Part shown: positions 1-6,080 of the stretch, piece by piece | How the letters are laid out: each line of letters opens with the position of its first letter | Position numbering within the stretch: the first letter of the stretch is position 1 | From: Candidatus Poribacteria bacterium | Lineage (GTDB): Bacteria; Poribacteria; WGA-4E; GCA-2687025 | Assembly: GCA_027625215.1 (NCBI GenBank) | Contig: JAQBWJ010000152.1 | Coordinates: 1-6,133 of the forward strand | Reading direction: 5' to 3' | DNA: 6,133 nucleotides | The notes under the pieces: model-generated | Database searches by the model: none | The model's input: only the letters and a program-made list of their open reading frames with translations | Told to the model about the DNA's origin: nothing | Translations under genes and position numbers: made by a program

Positions 1-560
1 GGGAGAGCATCGAAGCCGCCTCGACCAAGCCGTTCGGTTTCATGCCGTTCTATCCTGGTCCCGGACTGGGCGGTCACTGTATCCCCGTCGATCCGCAGTT
101 CTTAGCGTGGCGCGCGCGCGAGGTGCAGTTCCACGCGAGGTTCATCGAACTGGCGACGGAGATCAACGCCTCGATGCCGGAGCACGTCGTCCGCCGCGTC
201 GCGGAAGCGTTGAACGAACGCCAGAAACCGATTCGCGGCTCCGACATCCTCCTGTTGGGACTCGCGTACAAGGAAAACGTCAGCGATGTGCGGGAATCGC
301 CCGCGCTCGACGTGATGACGCTTCTGCAACGGCAGGGCGCGAATATCGTCTACCACGACCCGCATGTGCCGCGCGTCGTCTGCAACGGCAAACCGTACGA
401 GTCGTTCCCCGATTGGCATCGACTGCTGCCGAGCATGGACGCGACGGTCATCCTGACGCACCACTCGTCCGTCGATTACATGCCGCTGCTGACGGCGCGT
501 TGTGAGATTGTCGATGAGCGCGGGGTGCTGCGACGGCTCACCAAAACGCAGACCGACTGA
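1..560 (+). CDS. Nucleotide-sugar dehydrogenase, WbpA-type (UDP-N-acetylglucosamine 6-dehydrogenase family), C-terminal part
   Basis: This is the C-terminal 185 residues of a UDP-glucose/GDP-mannose dehydrogenase family enzyme. The reading frame is open from base 3, so the ATG at 42 is internal and the N-terminal NAD-binding domain lies outside the window. The family oxidises the C6 hydroxyl of a UDP-sugar to a carboxylate in two NAD+-dependent steps, in the cytoplasm, to make precursors of surface polysaccharide. The catalytic-cysteine motif PGPGLGGHCIPVDP is seen at about bases 57-98. The C-terminal substrate-binding domain follows, with GLAYKENVSDVRESPALD and then YHDPHVP. The wording FYPGPGLGGHCIPVDP...FIELATEIN...MPEHVV resembles WbpA-type UDP-GlcNAc dehydrogenases more than UDP-glucose dehydrogenases, but substrate cannot be fixed from a fragment. 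The stop is TGA at 558-560, and no clear intrinsic terminator follows before the next gene. Confidence 0.93.
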   Translation, partial: ESIEAASTKPFGFMPFYPGPGLGGHCIPVDPQFLAWRAREVQFHARFIELATEINASMPEHVVRRVAEALNERQKPIRGSDILLLGLAYKENVSDVRESPALDVMTLLQRQGANIVYHDPHVPRVVCNGKPYESFPDWHRLLPSMDATVILTHHSSVDYMPLLTARCEIVDERGVLRRLTKTQTD

Positions 561-640
561 CCGCGCGCCCTTTCCCTTTCGACAAACAGGGCGACCGACG
601 CATACCTTGCATTCCCCAACCTGTCTCAAACATAGCGTTT

Positions 641-644
641 GGAG
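641..644 (+). promoter_or_regulatory. Ribosome binding site of the sulfurtransferase gene
   Basis: GGAG lies five bases upstream of the ATG at 650. It is the only good Shine-Dalgarno match in the 89-base gap and supports that start. Confidence 0.6.
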
Positions 645-649
645 AACGG

Positions 650-1447
650 ATGTCGTCGCGCGTCACGTTGCGCCCTCATCACGAACCGCCCGACGACAGC
701 CTGATCGCCGACGCGCGCCAGCCCGCCGCGTACATGGCGCAGCATATTCCCGGCGCGATCCCGCTGTTTTGGGGCGTGTTCCTCGACCGGATGACGCGGA
801 CGTGGCTACCTCCCGACCAAATCGCCGCGCAACTCGGCAAACTCGGCGTCTCGCCCAACGACGCGATCACCCTGTACGACGACGGCACAGGAGTCGCCGT
901 CGGACAGATGCTCGGCGCGTTGGACCAGGTTGGTCACGAACGCATCGAAATCCTGGATGGCGGCATCACGGCGTGGTATCACAACGGCGGCGAGCTCTCC
1001 CGCGACGGCGCGGGGCGCGATCCTGTTCCTTATGCGTTCACGGGGAACGCGCCTTCCCCCACGACGAAACAGTTCATCCTCGAAAACCTTGACCGCGATG
1101 AGGTCGTTTTCTTGGATGCCCGCTCCGAAGCGGAGTATCGCGGCATCGACCGCCAAGCCGCGCGCGTCGGACACATTCCCGGCGCCGCCCACCTCGAATG
1201 GAGCGACACGCTCCGCGTAGACGAACGCCGCGTGCCATTCTACAGAGACGACGCGGAACTGCGCGACCTGCTCGAATCGCGCGGCGTCACGCCGGACAAG
1301 GAAGTCGTCTGCTACTGTCAGTCGGGCATTCGTTCGGCGCAGATGTACGGCGTGTTGAGGCTGCTCGGCTATCCGCGCGTCCGCAACTACCTAGCCTCGT
1401 GGGGCGAATGGGGGAACGACCCGTCCACCCCCATCGAAACCGACTGA
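650..1447 (+). CDS. Two-domain rhodanese-like sulfurtransferase (thiosulfate/3-mercaptopyruvate sulfurtransferase family)
   Basis: A 265-residue tandem rhodanese protein, close to the usual 270-300 of the family and slightly short at the N-terminus. Such enzymes move a sulfane sulfur from a donor such as thiosulfate or 3-mercaptopyruvate to a thiophilic acceptor, through a persulfide on a cysteine. The N-terminal domain (about 15-115) has the DAR...AQHIPGA signature. Its active-site loop reads YDDGTGVAV, with Asp in place of cysteine, so it is the usual non-catalytic half. The C-terminal domain (about 140-260) has DARSEAEYRG, GHIPGA and the catalytic loop CQSGIR, with Cys223 as the probable persulfide residue and Arg228 closing the loop. 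The ending SWGEWGNDPSTPIE is typical of the family. No signal peptide is visible, so it should be cytoplasmic. GGAG five bases upstream supports the start. The stop is followed two bases later by the next gene, suggesting co-transcription. Physiological donor and acceptor are unknown. Confidence 0.93.
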   Translation: MSSRVTLRPHHEPPDDSLIADARQPAAYMAQHIPGAIPLFWGVFLDRMTRTWLPPDQIAAQLGKLGVSPNDAITLYDDGTGVAVGQMLGALDQVGHERIEILDGGITAWYHNGGELSRDGAGRDPVPYAFTGNAPSPTTKQFILENLDRDEVVFLDARSEAEYRGIDRQAARVGHIPGAAHLEWSDTLRVDERRVPFYRDDAELRDLLESRGVTPDKEVVCYCQSGIRSAQMYGVLRLLGYPRVRNYLASWGEWGNDPSTPIETD

Positions 1448-1449
1448 GC

Positions 1450-1887
1450 ATGGCGCGCGGAGATCATCCGGACCTCGACGCCATGTCCGCCACCGACCGC
1501 TTCCGTCGCGCCGTCGGCGAGTTCAACGCGCACCGGTTCTTCGACTGCCACGAAACCCTCGAACATCTCTGGTTGGACGACGCGCAGTTTCCCCATCGAG
1601 GTGTTTTTCAAGGTATTTTGCAGGTTGCCGTCGGGTTTTATCACTTGTCGAACGGCAACTTTCGCGGCGCGCGAAACCTTCTTCATCGCGGAATCAAGAA
1701 ACTGTCCGCCTTCCCACCGACGTTTTACGGGGTGAACGTCGCCGGACTCATCGAGTCGGCGCGCCGTTGCCGCGACGAAATCGTCCGCTTGGGTCCCGCC
1801 CGACTTGACGAGTTCGACGCGCGCCTCATTCCAACGATTGAACTCGGCAGCCTTGACGACCTTGAACGCGATTGGACGAAACAGTAA
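1450..1887 (+). CDS. DUF309 domain protein of unknown function
   Basis: A 145-residue protein of the DUF309 family, small mostly helical bacterial and archaeal proteins with no established biochemical role. The family signature is visible: EFNAHRFFDCHETLEHLW at residues 24-41, with the conserved HExxE (His34, Glu35, Glu38), then GVFQGILQVAVGFYHLSNGN (51-70) and FRGARNLLHRG (71-81). The clustered His and Glu residues (His34, Glu35, Glu38, His65) could form a metal or catalytic site, but that is inference. The ATG at 1450 is two bases after the upstream stop and has no strong Shine-Dalgarno sequence, so translational coupling is likely. A second in-frame ATG at 1483 would still keep the whole conserved domain. 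The stop codon at 1885-1887 directly abuts the nfo start. No membrane segment or signal peptide is seen. Confidence 0.88.
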   Translation: MARGDHPDLDAMSATDRFRRAVGEFNAHRFFDCHETLEHLWLDDAQFPHRGVFQGILQVAVGFYHLSNGNFRGARNLLHRGIKKLSAFPPTFYGVNVAGLIESARRCRDEIVRLGPARLDEFDARLIPTIELGSLDDLERDWTKQ

Positions 1888-2739
1888 ATGTCGGAATCAA
1901 CGCCGCGAATCGGAGCGCACATCCGCACGGACAAGGGACTGGAAGGCGCGTTCGCCTACGCGAAGGAGTGGGGCGCGGACGTGCTTCAAATCTTCACCGC
2001 AAGCCCGCGCCAGTACGTCTCGAAACTGTACACGCAGGACAAGATCGACGATTATCTGGAAGCGTGGCGCGCGGCGGGCGAGCCGTTGGTGATCTCGCAC
2101 GCCTCGTACCTGCTGAACCTCGCGTCGCCCAAAGACGACGTGCGCCATCGCGCGCGCGGTGCGTTGAAGCAGGAGTTGGAGCGTTGCGGCACGTTGAACT
2201 TGACGTACCTCGTCTTCCACATGGGCGCGGCGTTGGAGAGTCCCCGCGAGGAGGCGTTGCAACTGCTTGTGGACGAACTGAACGAGGTGATGACGGAAGT
2301 GGAGTCGCCGACGATGCTGTTGTTGGAGACCTCCGCCGGACAGGGCACGACCGTCGGCACGACGTTCGAGGAAGTCGGCTGGGTGCTCAATCGGCTGGAA
2401 CCCGTCGAACGTTTCGGCGTCTGCCTCGACACCTGCCACATCTTCGCGGCGGGCTACGACCTACACGGCGCCGCCTTCGACACAACGTTCGCCGCGTTCG
2501 ACCAACACGTCGGCTTCGACCGCCTCAAGGTGATGCACCTGAACGACTCGAAAGGCAAAGTCGGCGACTGCAAAGACCGCCACGAACACATCGGCGAGGG
2601 GCAGATCGGCGAAGAGCCGTTCCGCCGCCTGTTCGCGCATCCGACCTTGCGCGGCGTCCCCTGCTTCATCGAGACGCCGGACGACCTTGAGAATCACCCG
2701 CGCAACATCGCCAAGTTGAAGGAGTTGGCGTCCGCGTGA
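1888..2739 (+). CDS. nfo: Deoxyribonuclease IV (endonuclease IV, AP endonuclease)
   Basis: A 283-residue apurinic/apyrimidinic endonuclease of the Nfo family. It cuts the phosphodiester bond 5' to an abasic site and removes blocked 3' ends during base-excision repair. It is a TIM barrel with three zinc ions. All nine metal ligands known from the E. coli enzyme can be matched: His71 (ISHASY), His111 (VFHMG), Glu147 (LLLETSAGQG), Asp181 and His184 (CLDTCHIFAAGYD), His217 (MHLNDSK), Asp230 and His232 (CKDRHEHIGEG) and Glu262 (FIETP). Length is normal for the family, and the N-terminus (RIGAHIRTDKGLEGAF) aligns to the usual start. The ATG directly follows the TAA of the DUF309 gene (TAAATG) with no spacer, so it is probably translated by coupling in the same operon. 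Its TGA lies one base from the stop of the opposing nrfA gene. It should be a working enzyme. Confidence 0.97.
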   Translation: MSESTPRIGAHIRTDKGLEGAFAYAKEWGADVLQIFTASPRQYVSKLYTQDKIDDYLEAWRAAGEPLVISHASYLLNLASPKDDVRHRARGALKQELERCGTLNLTYLVFHMGAALESPREEALQLLVDELNEVMTEVESPTMLLLETSAGQGTTVGTTFEEVGWVLNRLEPVERFGVCLDTCHIFAAGYDLHGAAFDTTFAAFDQHVGFDRLKVMHLNDSKGKVGDCKDRHEHIGEGQIGEEPFRRLFAHPTLRGVPCFIETPDDLENHPRNIAKLKELASA

Positions 2740-2740
2740 A

Positions 2741-4213
2741 TTACCGCGCCAACAGGCTCGGCGGACTATCGTTGACGAACTGCGCGATCATCGTTTGCGC
2801 CGCCTCTTTGGAACCGAACTCCGGGTAGCGGACGGGCTTCGCGTACCCGTGCGCCGCCAACACGCGCGCCGACTCGATGCGACACTCCTGAGCCAACTCA
2901 ACGGAGGCGTTCAGGATACGCAGACACTCGGCGGGCGAGTGGAAGCCCATGCCGTTGTTCGCGGCGACATAGTCCCACCGCATCTGCGCTTGGCGGACGA
3001 GTTTCCGCAGCGGTTCCAACTCCGCGCCCGATGCGCCGATTTCGATGCACGCGGCGATGTCGAAGTGCGCCAACGCGACGGCGCGTTCCGCCCGACTGCG
3101 CCCTTCGCGCACCTTGTCCTGAATGCCCTCGACCCGCAACCGTATCTCGTCCTCACCCCAGCGGTGACACACCTGGCACGAGTTCTCGATGTTTAGCAGC
3201 GGGCTTTGCAGGTGGTGATCGGAGTATTTGACACCGCATTCCGTCTTGTACGGCATGTGGCAGTCCGCGCATGCGACGTTTCGGTAGGCGTGAATCCCGG
3301 TCGTGTACACTTCGTAATCAGGGTGTTGCATCTTCAACATCGGCGTCTTGCTGATCGCGTGCGTCCAGTCGGCAAAGTCGAATTTGTCATAGTAGGACTC
3401 CATCGCTTCGGGCGTCGTGCCTTCATCCCAAGGAAACGTGAGGTACTTGCCCTCGCCCTTGAAGTAGTACTCGACGTGGCACTGAGCGCACACGAGCGTC
3501 CGCATCTCTTGGTGCGACACGTCGTTGATGTCTTTCCCCTGCCGTTGAAACGCCTCGACAATCGCCGGGCGCGCGATCCTCAATGTCATCGTGCCGGGAT
3601 CGTGGCAGTCGAGACAGCCGATGGGATGGTCAATCTTGCCTCTGAAATCGTCGAATTTGTTCGCGTAGAAGTCTCCCGCGCCCGCCAACGCCGCTTCTTG
3701 CAACGAGGCGCGCTCGGCGTCCGGCATTCGCTTCCGACCGTATTCCGCCATCTTGACGACGACGATGCCGCTCTTGCATGTCCAGCAGGTGGCGGGGGTT
3801 GTGCTGCTGTTGCGTTTCGTCGTCGTCACATCCTCGACGGTGTAAACGTGTCCGCGCGCCTGTCGGTACTCCTTTGAGAAACCGTACCCGGCGAACAACA
3901 CGACGTTCGCGGGCGTCTCCTCCAGATAGTCTCGCGGAAACGCGCCGCCGTACTTCGTATGGGTCGTGTCGTCCGTCATTTCGCGGTAGGAGCCGTACTC
4001 GCGGGGCCAATTCGTCGCCCACTTCGACGGATCAATCTCCAGCGCGTCGATTTCAACCCGCTGCGTCGCCGCGTACGAATCGCGCGACTCGCCCCGTCGA
4101 TCCATGATCGAGGCAAACATGATCCCCAGCCCGAATACGGCGATCAACCCGATGGCGAACAACGCCCAACCGATCCAAGTTCGCCCGCTGTCGCTAGTGG
4201 GGTTTTCGTTCAT
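2741..4213 (-). CDS. nrfA: Ammonia-forming pentaheme cytochrome c nitrite reductase NrfA
   Basis: A 490-residue NrfA, which catalyses the six-electron reduction of nitrite to ammonium outside the cytoplasmic membrane, the last step of DNRA (dissimilatory nitrate reduction to ammonium). Five heme sites are intact: the catalytic CWTCK (143-147, lysine as axial ligand), CLDCH (200-204), CAQCH (242-246), CADCH (315-319) and CQVCH (346-350). The active-site residues also match the E. coli enzyme: Arg120 (in ARGH), Tyr249 (in CHVEYY) and His297 (in KMQHPD). Glu248, Tyr249, Lys294 and Gln296 form the expected calcium site. His308 and His425 (GFHSPAE) are probable distal heme ligands. Residues 13-37 form a hydrophobic N-terminal segment with no clear Ala-x-Ala cleavage site, so it is probably a membrane anchor or uncleaved signal. 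The start ATG lies inside the 3' end of nrfH, preceded by AAGGAG. NrfH is the natural electron donor. No maturation genes are in the window. Confidence 0.98.
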   Translation of the reverse strand: MNENPTSDSGRTWIGWALFAIGLIAVFGLGIMFASIMDRRGESRDSYAATQRVEIDALEIDPSKWATNWPREYGSYREMTDDTTHTKYGGAFPRDYLEETPANVVLFAGYGFSKEYRQARGHVYTVEDVTTTKRNSSTTPATCWTCKSGIVVVKMAEYGRKRMPDAERASLQEAALAGAGDFYANKFDDFRGKIDHPIGCLDCHDPGTMTLRIARPAIVEAFQRQGKDINDVSHQEMRTLVCAQCHVEYYFKGEGKYLTFPWDEGTTPEAMESYYDKFDFADWTHAISKTPMLKMQHPDYEVYTTGIHAYRNVACADCHMPYKTECGVKYSDHHLQSPLLNIENSCQVCHRWGEDEIRLRVEGIQDKVREGRSRAERAVALAHFDIAACIEIGASGAELEPLRKLVRQAQMRWDYVAANNGMGFHSPAECLRILNASVELAQECRIESARVLAAHGYAKPVRYPEFGSKEAAQTMIAQFVNDSPPSLLAR

Positions 4214-4805
4214 CCGACGACTCTCCTTCCGGTCGGGGCGCTCGCCCTCCGATGGTCGGTTTCGATCCCGGCTTGTCGATTCGTGGCAGTTCCGGTGCCA
4301 TGATGCGCGGCACGGTGGACAGGCTCCGCGCCCGACCGTGCGGCACGTCGCGGTGACAGTCCCAACATCGCAGGTCGCCCGCCACCCACTCTTTCACATG
4401 GACACGATCAATCACGGAGGCGTGGCACGAACGACAGTTCTTTTCAACGGTCGGAATCGCGCCCTTTGAAATGCGGATCGCCTGCGGCTCGACTCTGAGG
4501 GTGAAGACGGTCGTGTGACGCGCGCCGTCCATCGCTTTGGCGGCGTATTTGACGAAGGCGTTCTCGTGCGGAACGTGACAGTCGTTGCAGACGGCAACGT
4601 TCATATGGCTGGAACGCTGCCATGTGCCGTACGCGGTCGTCATCACATGGCAATTGACGCACGCCTCCGGGTCGTCGCTCAGGTACGACGTGGCGCGCGA
4701 AATGTGCGCGACGCTCAACCCCAGCCCCGCCGCAATCCCGAACACGGCGAACACGGCGAATCGGAGGCGCGGTGTCAGAAATCCGAGTGTTAACAGAGCC
4801 CGCAT
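4194..4805 (-). CDS. nrfH: Tetraheme cytochrome c quinol dehydrogenase NrfH (NapC/NirT family)
   Basis: A 203-residue membrane-anchored tetraheme cytochrome that oxidises menaquinol and feeds electrons to NrfA in an NrfHA complex. A short N-terminus and one hydrophobic helix (about residues 15-34) are followed by four CxxCH sites at 49-53, 73-77, 124-128 and 147-151. The first is CVNCHVM, the CxxCHxM signature known from Desulfovibrio NrfH, where the Met ligates heme 1. Lys86 and Asp93, seven apart, match the quinone-site Lys and heme-1 Asp of that protein. About 50 residues rich in Pro, Arg and Ser follow the last heme, longer than the NrfH proteins I know. Three start codons are consecutive: GTG 4811, ATG 4808 and ATG 4805. 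I chose 4805 because GAGG at 4816-4813 is then seven bases away; starting at 4811 would overlap that site. The 3' end overlaps nrfA by 20 bases. Confidence 0.95.
   Translation of the reverse strand: MRALLTLGFLTPRLRFAVFAVFGIAAGLGLSVAHISRATSYLSDDPEACVNCHVMTTAYGTWQRSSHMNVAVCNDCHVPHENAFVKYAAKAMDGARHTTVFTLRVEPQAIRISKGAIPTVEKNCRSCHASVIDRVHVKEWVAGDLRCWDCHRDVPHGRARSLSTVPRIMAPELPRIDKPGSKPTIGGRAPRPEGESSDERKPH
4223..4228 (-). promoter_or_regulatory. Ribosome binding site of nrfA, inside nrfH
   Basis: AAGGAG on the minus strand ends nine bases before the nrfA ATG (4213-4211). It lies within the last codons of nrfH, so nrfA can be initiated independently as well as by coupling. It fixes the nrfA start. 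Confidence 0.7.
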
Positions 4806-4810
4806 CATCA

Positions 4811-4816
4811 CCCCTC
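4811..4816 (-). promoter_or_regulatory. Ribosome binding site of nrfH
   Basis: GAGGGG on the minus strand, within a longer GGGTGAGGGGTGAT stretch resembling the extended anti-Shine-Dalgarno complement. GAGG (4816-4813) is four bases from the ATG at 4808 and seven from the ATG at 4805, which favours 4805 among the three consecutive start codons. Confidence 0.6.
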
Positions 4817-4846
4817 ACCCGAGACGAAAGTCCTTGCGTCTTATCG

Positions 4847-4875
4847 ACCATAGCCTACAATCAGCCGATGTTCAA
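4847..4875 (-). promoter_or_regulatory. Candidate sigma-70-type promoter of nrfHA
   Basis: On the minus strand, TTGAAC (4875-4870) and TATGGT (4852-4847) each match four of six consensus bases and are separated by exactly 17 bases. Transcription would start near 4840, leaving about 35 bases of leader before nrfH with a good ribosome binding site. No canonical FNR box (TTGAT-N4-ATCAA) is seen beside it. This is a candidate by position and spacing only. Confidence 0.35.
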
Positions 4876-4931
4876 TGCTGCCACACGTGATCATTCCGCG
4901 CGCAATCGAACGGTTATCCGCACCATCGACT

Positions 4932-4947
4932 TGACGCTGGGGCGTCA
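4932..4947. promoter_or_regulatory. Perfect 6-bp inverted repeat in the divergent intergenic region
   Basis: TGACGC, TGGG, GCGTCA: two perfect 6-base arms with a 4-base centre, lying between nrfH and the dehydrogenase gene. It starts 68 bases before the dehydrogenase start and 127 bases from the nrfH start. Outside it, TTGA and TCAA at 4931-4934 and 4948-4951 add an imperfect outer match. It could be a regulator operator or a small RNA hairpin in the leader of the dehydrogenase gene. The arms are GC-rich and short, so chance is possible. The TTGACG at 4931-4936 also resembles a -35 box, but no good -10 follows at the right distance. Confidence 0.3.
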
Positions 4948-5014
4948 TCAATGGTTTTGTGACGTCGTGGGCGCATCAACTTTCCGCAACGTTTGAGGGC
5001 GAGGTGGTCAGACA

Positions 5015-6010
5015 ATGGCGAATCAACAAGGGTGGCGCGTCGTCGTGCGCCCCGACAATACGGCGGAGACGGAGCCGTTCGACGTGCCTGAGGCGCGTCC
5101 GGGACACGTCCTTATCCGCGCGGAGTACGCCGCGATCAGCGCGGGGACTGAACTCGGCACGCAGGAACAAAAACGCGGCGGCGACGTTCACCCCGGCTAC
5201 TCGAACGTCGGGAAGGTGATTGCGCTTGGCGAGGGCGTGTCACATGTCAAAGTGGGTGATCGCGTCCTGACGGCGGGCAACCACGCGAGCCATGTTGTTG
5301 CTGCGGTCGGACACGCCTACTTCCAGCGCGTGCCGGAGGGGTTGTCGCTGAAACGCGCGGCGTTCGGCGTGCTCGGCATGGTGGCGATGCACGGCGCGCG
5401 CAAGGCGCGGGTCGAGTGGGGCGAGCATGTCGTCGTGGTTGGCGCGGGGATGATCGGACAGTTGACGCTCCGCCTCTTGGCGACGTGCGGCGCGGAAACG
5501 CTCACCGCCATCGACCTGAGCGACTTCCGCCTTGACAAAGCGCGACTCGGCGGCGCAACACACGCGCTCAACCCAGCAAAGGCGGACGTGAGGGGCGAAC
5601 TCGACCGCATCACGAAGGGACGCGGGGTTGATGTCGTTGTCGAGGCGAGCGGCTTCCCCGAAGTGCTGCCTGCGATGTTCGACGCGCTGCGGGTCGGGGG
5701 CAGATGCGTCCTGCTCGGCAGCATTTGGCATCGCAAGGTGGAACTCGACCTGATGCCGTTTCACGAGAAGGAGTTGACGCTGGTCGGCGCGCACCAACCG
5801 AAAGCGGCGGATCGCTCCACCGCCCTGACCCCTTGGTCGCGCGATTACAACGGACAGTCGTTCTTGGAACGGCTCGGCGACGGACGGCTCGACCTCGACC
5901 CGCTCATCACCCACGTCCTCCCGGCGACGGACGCGGGGTACGCCTACCGCCAACTCCGCGACGCGCGGGATGAGGCGCTCGGCGTCCTGTTCGATTTTAC
6001 AGATCGATGA
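5015..6010 (+). CDS. Zinc-type medium-chain dehydrogenase/reductase (MDR) lacking the catalytic zinc cysteine
   Basis: A 331-residue MDR-superfamily oxidoreductase, COG1063-like. The N-terminal GroES-like domain (about 1-130) is followed by a Rossmann domain (about 136-260) with the dinucleotide motif GAGMIG at 143-148. An acidic residue after the second strand (Asp167, in TAIDLSD) suggests NAD+ rather than NADP+. In alcohol dehydrogenases the zinc cysteine sits in a CGTD-type motif; here the segment reads ISAGTELG (41-48), with no cysteine. The four-cysteine structural zinc loop is also absent. This SxGTE pattern is known in an MDR subgroup that includes BchC-like proteins and dehydrogenases linked to sugar or polysaccharide genes. 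The substrate is not predictable. GAGGTG at 5001-5006 lies about 8-10 bases before the ATG and supports the start. The protein should be cytoplasmic. A hairpin follows nine bases after the stop. Confidence 0.9.
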   Translation: MANQQGWRVVVRPDNTAETEPFDVPEARPGHVLIRAEYAAISAGTELGTQEQKRGGDVHPGYSNVGKVIALGEGVSHVKVGDRVLTAGNHASHVVAAVGHAYFQRVPEGLSLKRAAFGVLGMVAMHGARKARVEWGEHVVVVGAGMIGQLTLRLLATCGAETLTAIDLSDFRLDKARLGGATHALNPAKADVRGELDRITKGRGVDVVVEASGFPEVLPAMFDALRVGGRCVLLGSIWHRKVELDLMPFHEKELTLVGAHQPKAADRSTALTPWSRDYNGQSFLERLGDGRLDLDPLITHVLPATDAGYAYRQLRDARDEALGVLFDFTDR

Positions 6011-6018
6011 TGGAATGA

Positions 6019-6051
6019 AATCGCCTCTCCCATTTCGTGAGAGAGGCGATT
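6019..6051. terminator. Strong hairpin after the dehydrogenase gene, possible terminator or dispersed palindrome
   Basis: AATCGCCTCTC (6019-6029) and GAGAGGCGATT (6041-6051) are perfect 11-base complements around an 11-base loop, beginning nine bases after the TGA at 6008-6010. Position fits a transcription terminator for the dehydrogenase gene. No run of T follows on the plus strand (TGAGTCAACT), so it is not a canonical intrinsic terminator. It may instead protect the 3' end of the message or belong to an intergenic repeat family. Confidence 0.5.
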
Positions 6052-6080
6052 GAGTCAACTCTGAACAGTCAACCAACCCT

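Noticed and set aside
586..624. ACAGG and CCTGT pairing after the nucleotide-sugar dehydrogenase as a possible terminator
   Set aside because: There are only five pairs around a 29-base loop and no T-run, too weak to call.
102..629. 175-residue minus-strand open frame
   Set aside because: It is antisense to the nucleotide-sugar dehydrogenase and shows only GC-driven composition.
607..636. Promoter-like TTGCAT and CATAGC before the sulfurtransferase gene
   Set aside because: Each box matches only three of six consensus bases with 18-base spacing, so it is not distinguishable from chance.
1872..2690. 272-residue plus-strand open frame overlapping nfo
   Set aside because: The translation is dominated by Arg and low in recognisable motifs, while the overlapping frame has all nine endonuclease IV metal ligands.
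3206..3877. 223-residue plus-strand open frame antisense to nrfA
   Set aside because: It overlaps four of the five nrfA heme sites on the other strand and shows no motif of its own.
4931..4951. FNR-like site from TTGA and TCAA
   Set aside because: The half-sites are 13 bases apart rather than the spacing of TTGAT-N4-ATCAA.
4959..5219. 86-residue plus-strand open frame across the dehydrogenase start
   Set aside because: It has no ribosome binding site, is Arg/Ser/Thr-rich, and overlaps the first 205 bases of a convincing gene.
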